Shown in pieces: positions 16,568-24,293 of a stretch of DNA of 64,000 bases. Where the stretch lies: contig CAVVDR010000017.1 in the NCBI GenBank assembly GCA_963746955.1, forward strand, positions 1-64,000, written 5' to 3'. Position numbers and translations under genes: made by a program. This DNA is from DASQBT01 sp963746955. GTDB lineage: Bacteria > Pseudomonadota > Gammaproteobacteria > Burkholderiales > Thiobacillaceae. The notes under the pieces were generated by a model. That model searched no databases. It saw nothing but the letters and a program-made list of their open reading frames with translations, and was not told where the DNA came from. The number at the start of each line of letters is the position of its first letter. Position 1 is the first letter of the stretch.

Positions 16568-18492
16568 CCCGACTTTGACACTTTCGAGGCACATTTTTCA
16601 CTGACACCCAGCAACAGTGCGGGTTTCGGGGCGTTAAGTTGCAAAAAGCCTAGATACATGGATTGTTGATTTTCACGCCTGAAGGCCGCTACGATAGGGG
16701 CCATGTACCTACGCGAGAGCAAACAACGGCGAGCGGATGGCAGCGTCGTGACCTACCTGCAACTGGCGGAGAACGTCTGGGATGCCGCCAAGGGAAGGTC
16801 GCAAGCGGAGATCGTTCATAACTGCGGGCGCGCCGACGACCCAGAAGTCGTCGAGCGGCTGCGCCGGCTGGCCAAGAGCATCCTGCGCCGATGCTCGCCG
16901 GAAGAGATCGTCGGCGCCGGCGGCGACTGGCGCCTGATCTGCGCTTGGCCCTACGGCGACCTCTACGTCCTCGAAGCCATCTGGAAGCAACTCGGCATTG
17001 ACGCCATCGTGCGGCAGCAGGCCGGCACGCGGCATCTCGGATTCGATGTTGAGCGCGCCCTGTTCGCCCTGATCGCCAATCGCGCCTGCGCCCCGGCCTC
17101 GAAGCTCTACTGTCATGAGCAGTGGCTCAAGGAAGATGCGCATATCGACGGGACGCAGGGGCTGAAGCTGCACCAGCTCTACCGCGCCATGGACTTCCTC
17201 GAGGCGAACAAGGAAGCCATCGAGCAAGCCATCTTCCACCGGGTGGCCGACCTCCTCAACCTGGACGTGGAGGTGATCTTCTACGACACCACCTCGCTGC
17301 ACTTTGAAATCGACGACGAGGATGACGGGGACCAGGAAGGAAACGTCCACGGCAGCCAGGCGGCCGGCAAGAAAGCCTACGCGGCGCCCCGCAAGCGCGG
17401 GCACAGCAAGAACGGCCGCAGCGACGTGCCGCAGATCGTGGTGGGGATGGCCGTCACGCGGGACGGATTCCCGGTGCGCCACTGGGTGTTTCCTGGCAAC
17501 ACGGTCGACGTCACCACGGTCGCCCGGGTCAAGGAAGACCTGCGTGGCTGGCAACTCACCCGCTGCCTCTTCGTGGGCGATGCCGGAATGGTCTCGCAGG
17601 CCAACTTGCAGACCTTGTCCCGGGGCGGCGGAAAGTACATGCTGGCGATGCCGATGCGGCGCGGCGACGAAGTCACCGAGGCGGTCCTGTCGCGTCCGGG
17701 ACGCTACCGCACCGTCGCCGAGAATCTGGAGGTCAAGGAAGTCATTGTCGGAGAGGGAGAGCGACGGCGACGCTATGCGGTCTGCTTCAATCCACTGGAA
17801 GCCACGCGCCAGAAGTCGCATCGTGAGGAACTGCTGCACGAGTTGGAGGCGGAACTGGCCGGCCTGTCCGATCTGGCCAAAGTGAGCCACACGAAACGGG
17901 TTTGCGCCTTGCGCACCAGCGCTCGCTACGGGCGCTTGCTGAAGGAAACGAAACGGGGTCTGGCGATCGATCGTCAGGCGGTGACCGAACTGGAACGCTT
18001 CGACGGCAAATTCGTCGTGCATAGCAACGACGACACGCTTACGGCCGAAGACATGGCGCTGGGCTATAAACAGCAGCAGCGGGTGGAAGAAGCCTGGCGG
18101 ACGATGAAGAGCGGGTTGAAGATGCGCCCCGTGTTCCACTGGGCGCCCCACCGCATTCATGCCCACATCGCCATCACGGTCCTGTCCCTGTTGCTTGAGC
18201 GGACCATTGAGCATGCTTGCCAGGATTCCTGGCGCAATATCCGGGATGACCTGAAACGCATCCAGTTGGCGCAATTGTCCAGCCCCAATGGTCGCGTCTG
18301 GCAGGTGACCGAGCCTTCGCCAGATGCGGCTAACCGACTGAAACTGCTAAAAATAAAGCCGCCAAAACCAATCCTGAATCTGGATTGACCGCCTTCCCCG
18401 CCTAGATACACACCGATTTCGGCTTCCTCGCCGAATGCTTTGCGCCATGCGGCCTTCCGAGGGGCGTGTTACTTGGCGGTGTCAAAGTCGGG
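16568..18492 (+). mobile_element. IS1634-family insertion sequence
   Basis: The ends are CCCGACTTTGACAC at 16568-16581 and its exact reverse complement at 18479-18492. Five-base direct repeats TGAAA flank them at 16563-16567 and 18493-18497. The 1925-bp element holds one intact transposase. Inner direct copies of GCCTAGATACA (about 16650 and 18404) are not the borders. Confidence 0.8.
16703..18388 (+). CDS. IS1634-family transposase
   Basis: A 561-residue DDE transposase, full length for the family. Recognisable parts are the N-terminal MYLRESKQRR..GSVVTYLQLAE, the first catalytic segment EVIFYDTTSLHFE, the second GDAGMVSQANLQTL and the C-terminal EEAWRTMKSGLKMRPVFHW region. No frameshift is seen, so this copy may be active. 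The long antisense frame 16709-18274 is its shadow. Confidence 0.9.
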   Translation: MYLRESKQRRADGSVVTYLQLAENVWDAAKGRSQAEIVHNCGRADDPEVVERLRRLAKSILRRCSPEEIVGAGGDWRLICAWPYGDLYVLEAIWKQLGIDAIVRQQAGTRHLGFDVERALFALIANRACAPASKLYCHEQWLKEDAHIDGTQGLKLHQLYRAMDFLEANKEAIEQAIFHRVADLLNLDVEVIFYDTTSLHFEIDDEDDGDQEGNVHGSQAAGKKAYAAPRKRGHSKNGRSDVPQIVVGMAVTRDGFPVRHWVFPGNTVDVTTVARVKEDLRGWQLTRCLFVGDAGMVSQANLQTLSRGGGKYMLAMPMRRGDEVTEAVLSRPGRYRTVAENLEVKEVIVGEGERRRRYAVCFNPLEATRQKSHREELLHELEAELAGLSDLAKVSHTKRVCALRTSARYGRLLKETKRGLAIDRQAVTELERFDGKFVVHSNDDTLTAEDMALGYKQQQRVEEAWRTMKSGLKMRPVFHWAPHRIHAHIAITVLSLLLERTIEHACQDSWRNIRDDLKRIQLAQLSSPNGRVWQVTEPSPDAANRLKLLKIKPPKPILNLD

Positions 18493-18497
18493 TGAAA

Positions 18498-18862
18498 CGA
18501 ATCCGGAACCGGTCGCTCGAAACGGCCGTTTTTCAGCCCGCTCCTCGGCCAGCCGCCGGTTGGGTTATGGACAAATCAGGGCTGCAATGTGTCGCACACC
18601 GGCCGTAGACCAGAAATCCAGCTAGATTTCTGCTTACGAAAAAACGCCGAACACAAACAAACGACCTTAAGCGATGGGCTGGGCAGCACGCTGACGGCCT
18701 AGGCCGCGTTCACAAAAGAGCCGGACAAACTGGCGAATCACTGAGGCACTTGCCGGCCACGATTTTTGCTTTTTATTGTTGACTCAGTAGTTCGCGTGCG
18801 TATTATGTCAATACAACTATAAGGAAATGCGGAGCGAATACCTCGATTAAGGGAGATGGGGG
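18498..18862. other. Intergenic region with promoter, no gene
   Basis: No credible gene. It contains a 12-bp palindrome CGGCCTAGGCCG near 18695 and a small hairpin AGAAATC/GATTTCT near 18611-18631. The last 90 bases hold the promoter of the zinc-ribbon gene. Confidence 0.5.
18779..18850 (+). promoter_or_regulatory. Sigma70-type promoter and possible leader peptide
   Basis: TTGACT (18779-18784) and TATTAT (18801-18806) are spaced by 16 bases. Downstream an aagga ribosome-binding site precedes a seven-codon open frame (ATG 18827 to TAA 18850). That frame ends just before the zinc-ribbon gene's own ribosome-binding site (gggag). The promoter is convincing; the leader peptide is only possible. 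Confidence 0.5.
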
Positions 18863-19984
18863 ATGCTTTGCCCGAATTGCACTGCGCAGAATTCACCACA
18901 CTCGAAGTTTTGCCGCTCGTGTGGAATATCCCTTTCAATTAAGTGCGCAAACTGCGGTAAGGAAAATGCCGCAGTAGCCAAGTTCTGTGTGGGCTGTGGA
19001 AAGTCATTAACGCCCAATAAAGTTGCCAACACAGAGTCCACGCCGAAAGTGTCGAACGCTTTAGGCCAAAATTCCCTAAGTGAACCTTCTGCACTTTACC
19101 AGAGCCCGGACGCAGCAAAAGCGCTTTCGCCGACTGTAACAATAACGCAAGGCATTCACGAAGAAGATCAACCAAGACAATCTACTGATATTCCGGCGGC
19201 ACGTTCGCCGGAGATCAGGAACACCGGTGATAATAAGGCCGTATCACTCAAAACCCATCCTCTGCTTCCATCTAACGAGAGTCTTAGTGCGCACACCTTG
19301 GAGCCAATTTCTACGATAACAAAGGCGGAAGTCGTGCTAGCCCAAACCTTGTCCAATGGAGCAGTTTATTCAGAACATCGGGAAATGCTGAAACAGGATA
19401 GTGAATGGAAAGTTGGGTTTCTGTTAGGTAACCAGGTCCAAGAAAGAAAGCCCAAGGCGGCCCCAACGACGGCAGTCGCTCCGGAGCAACCGACCGTTGG
19501 GGCAGCTACCGAACCTACAGCAGTATCACCAAACACCACTCAAGCGCCATGCACATACAAGGCTGTTATTCGTGGGAAATACCAAGGCAACTGGTTTGAT
19601 TTTGACACGGCAGATAGCGGCCGGAATCCCCTTATGTTCTCGGTCGTGAAATCAAACTCCATCCTTTCAGAATCTGATTTGAGCCCTCCGGTAGATTGGG
19701 GGCTCCCTGCATATGACAGCAGTGACAACCCGTTCTGGCAGAGTGGTCTGGCACCTAAGGAGTTCTACCCTAATCCGAATATTAAGGCCTCGCAACTGGG
19801 CGATGCGAAAGGTACCCTTAACAATATGGGCAGTCTTCAAAGTGACCAAAACCGCTTTGCCATCGCTCGCCATACCTACGGAGAAGCGCTGGAGATATAT
19901 ATGAAGCTTGCCGAGCGTGATCCGGAAGGCTACGAGGCTGACGTACAGAGGGTAAAGGCCAATCTAGACCGTTTGCCACAGTAG
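18863..19984 (+). CDS. Double zinc-ribbon protein with C-terminal TPR-like unit
   Basis: A 373-residue protein. The first 50 residues hold two CxxC...CxxC zinc ribbons (Cys 3/6/17/20 and 28/31/42/45). A Ser/Thr/Pro-rich, probably disordered linker spans roughly 50-225. A small domain (TYKAVIRGKYQGNWFDFDT) and a TPR-like C-terminus (LNNMGSLQSDQNRFAIARHT) follow. No membrane segment. It looks like an adaptor or scaffold. It is 32 bp upstream of a membrane-protein gene, probably one operon. GC content is visibly lower than in core genes, suggesting transfer. Confidence 0.7.
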   Translation: MLCPNCTAQNSPHSKFCRSCGISLSIKCANCGKENAAVAKFCVGCGKSLTPNKVANTESTPKVSNALGQNSLSEPSALYQSPDAAKALSPTVTITQGIHEEDQPRQSTDIPAARSPEIRNTGDNKAVSLKTHPLLPSNESLSAHTLEPISTITKAEVVLAQTLSNGAVYSEHREMLKQDSEWKVGFLLGNQVQERKPKAAPTTAVAPEQPTVGAATEPTAVSPNTTQAPCTYKAVIRGKYQGNWFDFDTADSGRNPLMFSVVKSNSILSESDLSPPVDWGLPAYDSSDNPFWQSGLAPKEFYPNPNIKASQLGDAKGTLNNMGSLQSDQNRFAIARHTYGEALEIYMKLAERDPEGYEADVQRVKANLDRLPQ

Positions 19985-20016
19985 TCTGAGAAATTCATAG
20001 TTGCCTAGAGAGTGTA

Positions 20017-20126
20017 ATGTCTTACAAGCCAACCAGTCATTTCTATGCCCTGCTCTCTGGTGCGGCTTTCTTAGCCGCGCTTAGCGTCTTGGCTTTGTTG
20101 ATTTGGGACGCAGAGACCCTAGTTAG
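20017..20126 (+). pseudogene. 5' part of a membrane-protein gene split by ISNCY
   Basis: From ATG 20017 (gag at 20008 upstream) the frame encodes a membrane anchor (FYALLSGAAFLAALSVLALL) and reaches the 8-bp duplication CTAGTTAG at 20119-20126. Joined to base 23243, the frame continues without change (..ETLV-R-LGLDGKLYYL..). The uninterrupted gene would be 834 bases, 277 residues. Alone this fragment ends 7 bases into the IS (38 codons). Confidence 0.75.
20119..20126. repeat. CTAGTTAG target duplication, left copy
   Basis: Exact 8-bp repeat of 23235-23242, directly outside the ISNCY terminal repeats. Confidence 0.85.
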
Positions 20127-20323
20127 TGCTTGACCGGAAACCCCTGTTTTTTTCAAAAACACCCTGCCTGCACCCTGACCCGGCGCCGATTAATTTGGCT
20201 GTCCACGCAAAACGGCAGAAATTTTGTCTGTTTCTCGTCGAGGGCAGGGTTTCCCGCTGTTTTTGGACAAGCGTATTCGTTGCGCCGGTTGATCGGGCGC
20301 ATGTTGAAATGCTCGTGGCGTGA

Positions 20324-21826
20324 TTAAGCCGCTTGCCGAAATGGTGGGGCATGCGCGGCGCTGTGCCTCTTTCTGAGGACGCGCGGTTGCTCCTGCTGCC
20401 ACAAGAGCGCACCGATGCGGTGAATGTTGCGTGCTACCACCGCCCACGCCACATACCGTTTGAAGCCGGTGATTCCATGATCGCGACAAACATCGAGTCC
20501 ATGGACTTCGATCGCGTTGATTGCCGATTCGACCGCCGAGTGAGCGCGCCGGGCTTTCACGAACGCGGCCGACTGCTCCACCTCCTGCGCGCTTTTTGAG
20601 AGCTTGCCTTTGCGGGGCAAGACCACCTGTGTCAGATGCTCGTGCAAGGCACTCTGGTTTGCCGGTGAATGGAACCCTTTGTCAAAGCTGCACACCGCCA
20701 GTTGCGGGAAGCGCTTCCGGGCGGCCACAACCATCGGCACCGCCACCTGATCATCCGTTTGTTGTTCCATCACCTGATGATGCAGGATGAACTGGTACTG
20801 ATCTTCCAGCAGACAGACCTTAACGCCCAGTTCCACCGGAACGCCAGCCTTGCCTTTGCTGATCCATTCGGTATGCGGCTCAAAGATCGAGAACACCTTC
20901 TCGTCATGAGCGATGACCTCGCCTTGAATGACGCGGCATCGGGTTTGCTCGATCTGGCGCTCGGCATGCGCCATGAAGCCTTCAATTTCCAGTCTCGCGA
21001 GTACATCCATCTTGCTGTTGTAGCCGTGCTGCTCAAGCCCCACCAGCGTGCTGTTGGCCTTGTCCAGGGTGTGCCGGGCCAGCTCAAGGTAATCTTGATG
21101 GGCGGCGATGATCAGGGTGGCATTCTTCGTCTGTTGTTCGGCCGATTGCGCTTTGCTGCGTTTCTTGTTCTGCGCGTTGCGCATGCTGCGTTTGACCTGC
21201 CTGACGTTGTAGGCGTGTTGCCGCCAGTCGCTGACCCCGTGCGCCTCGCACAGCCGGGCGGTAAGTGTGATGACTTTGCGCAGGGCGTCGTACAGTAGGT
21301 TGATGTCGGTGGGGTAATGAACGTGGGTTTCAACTACAAAGGAGTCGCACCGCCCACGCAGGGCTTCGTCGGACTTTTTTTTAGCGACGAGGTGGCCTGA
21401 GGCGACGATCAGTTGATTGATCTCATCGAGCAGTTCGGGGGTGAAGAGACTGACGTTGTCCTTGAGCGTTTGGTAGTGGTAGGTCTCGTTGTCAAAGGTG
21501 CCGTGCCCGAGCATGGCGCGCAGGGTGCTGTGCTGGTTCGCGAGATCATGCAGCCGGTCATAGTCGATATTCAAATCCAGGCGCATCACGCCGCAGACGA
21601 AGATCGACCACAGGCTCATGCCCGGCCGCCCATTGGCCTTGCTCACCGCCGGCGCTATCCGCGCTTCGAGCAGTTGAAACAGCGCACTACGCAACGGCAG
21701 ATCGGTGTAGATGTGTTGCAGGCCGCGCAATATCTTCGGGATGTCGTCACGGGATCGCGGATCAAAGGTGATCGCCGAGATGTCAACTTCGCCTACGTGC
21801 ATCTGAGGGGTTTGTACTACTCGCAT
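20324..21826 (-). CDS. ISNCY-family transposase
   Basis: A 500-residue transposase with the features I associate with this group: SAITFDPRSRDDIPKILRGL near the N-terminus, the GRPGMSLWSIFVCGVMRL motif, and the second half with FEPHTEWISKGKAGVPVELG, SFDKGFHSPAN and HSAVESAINAIEVHGLD. The frame is uninterrupted. The IS1595 insertion lies about 100 bp upstream of the start and may separate it from its promoter. Confidence 0.85.
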   Translation of the reverse strand: MRVVQTPQMHVGEVDISAITFDPRSRDDIPKILRGLQHIYTDLPLRSALFQLLEARIAPAVSKANGRPGMSLWSIFVCGVMRLDLNIDYDRLHDLANQHSTLRAMLGHGTFDNETYHYQTLKDNVSLFTPELLDEINQLIVASGHLVAKKKSDEALRGRCDSFVVETHVHYPTDINLLYDALRKVITLTARLCEAHGVSDWRQHAYNVRQVKRSMRNAQNKKRSKAQSAEQQTKNATLIIAAHQDYLELARHTLDKANSTLVGLEQHGYNSKMDVLARLEIEGFMAHAERQIEQTRCRVIQGEVIAHDEKVFSIFEPHTEWISKGKAGVPVELGVKVCLLEDQYQFILHHQVMEQQTDDQVAVPMVVAARKRFPQLAVCSFDKGFHSPANQSALHEHLTQVVLPRKGKLSKSAQEVEQSAAFVKARRAHSAVESAINAIEVHGLDVCRDHGITGFKRYVAWAVVARNIHRIGALLWQQEQPRVLRKRHSAAHAPPFRQAA

Positions 21827-21921
21827 GAGTGCGTTCCTCGATCAGGCCATCACAAAGACGTGAGACTCTTCCGCCGATGTTTTACACCAATAACATCCAA
21901 ACGCGAGATGAATCAGCAAAG

Positions 21922-21930
21922 TATTTTTAA
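21922..21930. repeat. TATTTTTAA duplication beside IS1595, left copy
   Basis: TATTTTTAA at 21922-21930 recurs at 23057-23065. IS1595-family elements usually make 8-bp duplications, so one base of this 9-bp match may be chance or the element edge may be off by one. Confidence 0.65.
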
Positions 21931-23056
21931 GTGGGGTATCCATACAAATGCGGCGATGCTAACATTTCTGGGTGAAGAGCCAGAAGCTGCAACGTCGGCC
22001 AGTGGCCGGCAAGGATTACCCCAAGAATTACGCAGACTTTCTCGGCTGGTTCCCTGATGATGCCGCTTGCCTCGACTATCTTGATTGGCTGCGCTGGGCG
22101 GACGGCTTTTCGTGTCCCGAATGCTCTGGCAACGCGGGGTGGCGTATGAGCGATAGCCGATGGTGGTGCAAGGCATGTCGGCGCCGCGTGTCTGCCACAG
22201 CAGGCACCATCTTTCATCACACGAAAACACCCCTTACGGTATGGTTCGCGACTGCCTGGCACATGACGGCGCCGAAGAACGGGGTGTCCGCCAAGACACT
22301 CCATCGCCTTCTTGGATTCGGCTCCTACCAGACTGCCTGGGCGATGCTTCACCGCTTCCGCTCCGCCATTGGTCACGCCGAGCATGATCGGCTGTCCGGC
22401 GATGTCGAAGTGGATGAGACCATGATTGGCGGCGTTCGGCCTGGGAAGCGCGGCCGCGGGGCTGCTGGCAAGGCTCTCGTTGCGGTGGCGGTTGAACAGA
22501 CGCAGCCCAAAGGATTCGGCCGGTGCCGGATTCAAGTCATCCCCAGCGCCGAAACCGGCGCTCTGCGATCCTTTCTCCTGGCTCATGTTGAGCTTGGCTC
22601 CACGATCCATACCGACGGACTGACATCCTATCCAGGAGCAGCCGGAACCGATTACGCCCACCAAAGTACCTCCATCAAGGGTTCCGGCAAAGATGCGCAC
22701 GAAGTGCTCCCAGGAGTGCACCGAGTCGCCGCTCTCGTAAAAAGGTGGCTGATGGGCACCCATCAAGGGTCGATTGGCGCCGACCACTTGCAGGCCTACC
22801 TGAATGAATTTGCCTTCCGCTTTAACCGCAGAGGATCGCGCGCCAGGGGAATGCTCTTCTACCGGCTTCTTCAACAGTCGGTTGCTATGCACCCGATGTC
22901 CTTTCGCGATCTCGTGGCCAACCCAAAGCCAAGGAAGGCGGGGCAAGATCGGCCCGTACCGCCTGGCGTGCGCCGCACAGCACCATCGTCGCTACATGTG
23001 CCAACCCCGTCCAATCCTTGGCGTAGCTAGCTCGCCGCATTTGTATGGATACCCCA
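21931..23056 (+). mobile_element. IS1595-family insertion sequence
   Basis: The ends carry a perfect 25-bp inverted repeat beginning TGGGGTATCCATACAAATGC (21932-21956 and 23032-23056). It contains one transposase gene. It lies inside the ISNCY element, so it is the younger insertion. Confidence 0.9.
21972..23030 (+). CDS. IS1595-family transposase
   Basis: A 352-residue protein with an N-terminal zinc ribbon (CPECSGNAGWRM..WWCKACRRR) and an ISXO2-like DDE domain (SGDVEVDETMIGG, IHTDGLTSYPG, HLQAYLNEFAFRFNRR). The GTG start follows cattt-ctgg without a clear ribosome-binding site. The C-terminal ~40 residues run into the terminal repeat and are non-conserved in appearance. It appears intact. 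Confidence 0.85.
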   Translation: MKSQKLQRRPVAGKDYPKNYADFLGWFPDDAACLDYLDWLRWADGFSCPECSGNAGWRMSDSRWWCKACRRRVSATAGTIFHHTKTPLTVWFATAWHMTAPKNGVSAKTLHRLLGFGSYQTAWAMLHRFRSAIGHAEHDRLSGDVEVDETMIGGVRPGKRGRGAAGKALVAVAVEQTQPKGFGRCRIQVIPSAETGALRSFLLAHVELGSTIHTDGLTSYPGAAGTDYAHQSTSIKGSGKDAHEVLPGVHRVAALVKRWLMGTHQGSIGADHLQAYLNEFAFRFNRRGSRARGMLFYRLLQQSVAMHPMSFRDLVANPKPRKAGQDRPVPPGVRRTAPSSLHVPTPSNPWRS

Positions 23057-23065
23057 TATTTTTAA
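23057..23065. repeat. TATTTTTAA duplication beside IS1595, right copy
   Basis: Partner of 21922-21930, directly after the right terminal repeat. Confidence 0.65.
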
Positions 23066-23234
23066 TTGGCTCTTTGGACGACCTCCGCACTCGAAGATTC
23101 AAAAGAAATTCGCCACCTTTCCCCGTAACTGCGTGGAAATTCGTCCCTGAATGACGCCGGGACGGGCTTCTTCGTCGCCGGATTACTTCAGGGCGGCCTG
23201 CGCTTACTGGGGTGAGTTGGTTTCCGGTCAGGCA

Positions 23235-23242
23235 CTAGTTAG
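23235..23242. repeat. CTAGTTAG target duplication, right copy
   Basis: Partner of 20119-20126; it opens the 3' part of the split membrane-protein gene in the same frame. Confidence 0.85.
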
Positions 23243-23966
23243 ATTAGGCTTGGACGGTAAGCTGTATTACTTGGTTCTGGCCCCTCTTGGTGTGGCGGTT
23301 GCGACGTTCATGTTCGGTATTCTCAAGTCTTACGCTACCTATAAGGGCCAGATCCTGGGTGGTGCGTTGGAACTAGGTGGACCTGTGGTGGCCTTCCTGC
23401 TTGTAGTGATATTTGGCTTCGTTCTCGTTCCCAATCCTATGAGTTTCGCGGTAACGGTGTATGTCCACCGGGAAGATGTGCCCTCGGAGCCCTTCACACA
23501 TGGCAGGGTGATACTTGCTCTGGGCGGCGACCCACGTGCTGCTGAGGTCAATAGCAAGGGCGAGGCCTTCTTCATAGGTATACCGACGAACTTCCGGGGG
23601 CAGACAGTAGGAGTCCAACTTCAGGGGACACCGGGGTATGAAGCGGCGAAAGACAGCGTCCGGCTAGACGCAGATGGGGTTCGCTTGGCTGTGCACGTGA
23701 AATCCGCTGAGTTTCGTGGCTACGTCAGTGATGCTGGAAATCTCCGACCGATAGCCGACGCGGTAGTAAGCATCGCTGGGCATGCGGCGAGAACCAACGG
23801 CGACGGCTATTTCAAGCTGATAGTTCCTGGTACGGAGGTGGAAGACGGAGCAACTCTGCATGTAATCGCCCCGGGATACACTACTTGGATTGACCATGTC
23901 TTTCCCGGTAGCAACGAGATCACTGCGCAACTGACGGCCGTACGAGGTTACAGGGAGGCACCCTGA
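23243..23966 (+). pseudogene. 3' part of the split membrane-protein gene
   Basis: This part continues the frame begun at 20017. It encodes two more membrane segments (YYLVLAPLGVAVATFMFGIL and LGGPVVAFLLVVIFGFVLV), then an extracytoplasmic region with two beta-sandwich units. The second resembles a carboxypeptidase regulatory-like domain (FRGYVSDAGNLRPIADAVVS, NGDGYFKLIVPG, VIAPGYTTWIDHVFPG). A frame open from 23151 could still express residues from inside the IS. Normal function is presumably lost. Confidence 0.75.
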
Positions 23967-24073
23967 TCCAAGAGAACAGAGATGACTTCCTTTCCTGCCA
24001 AAGACGCGCTGGAGTGTGCGGCCGCGAGAAGAAGAGTCAGCGTGACATTAGGATGTCCCGTTAGGGAGAGACG

Positions 24074-24241
24074 ATGTTGCTGGGCAATATTTTTGGTTAC
24101 CGAATAGGACGTAGGTTCATGTCTGAGAATAAGCCCCTCGTTACAAGCATTCTGTTGGCATTGTTAAGCCGGTCATTGCTTCGGCTAGTTGACGGGCTCA
24201 CTGACGGCCCCACTCTATCCTCGATAATCAAGCTAGAGTAA
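24074..24241 (+). CDS. Small ORF, 55 aa, with strong ribosome-binding site
   Basis: Starts ATG 24074 seven bases after gggagag. The product begins MLLGNIFGYRIGRRF and has a weakly hydrophobic centre (VTSILLALLSRSLLRLV). It lies between the split membrane gene and the phosphoesterase, in the only sizeable gap there. No relative is known to me; chance is possible. Confidence 0.35.
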   Translation: MLLGNIFGYRIGRRFMSENKPLVTSILLALLSRSLLRLVDGLTDGPTLSSIIKLE

Positions 24242-24293
24242 GCACAGTAGCTGTAATCAGCCATGCAGCTCCAACGTACAAAGGACGCCCCAA

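Larger units (their letters stand above)
20127..23234 (-). mobile_element. ISNCY-family element carrying a nested IS1595 element
   Basis: Terminal inverted repeats are TGCTTGACCGGAAACC at 20127-20142 and GGTTTCCGGTCAGGCA at 23219-23234 (15 of 16 match), bounded by CTAGTTAG duplications. The transposase is on the minus strand. An IS1595 element is inserted between the transposase start and the right end; without it the element is about 1.97 kb. The host gene frame is restored exactly by removing the element and one duplication. Confidence 0.85.

Noticed and set aside
16709..18274. 521-codon minus-strand open frame
   Set aside because: Antisense to the intact IS1634 transposase.
16648..18414. 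GCCTAGATACA direct repeats as IS1634 target duplication
   Set aside because: They lie inside the inverted repeats that carry the TGAAA duplications, so they cannot be the borders.
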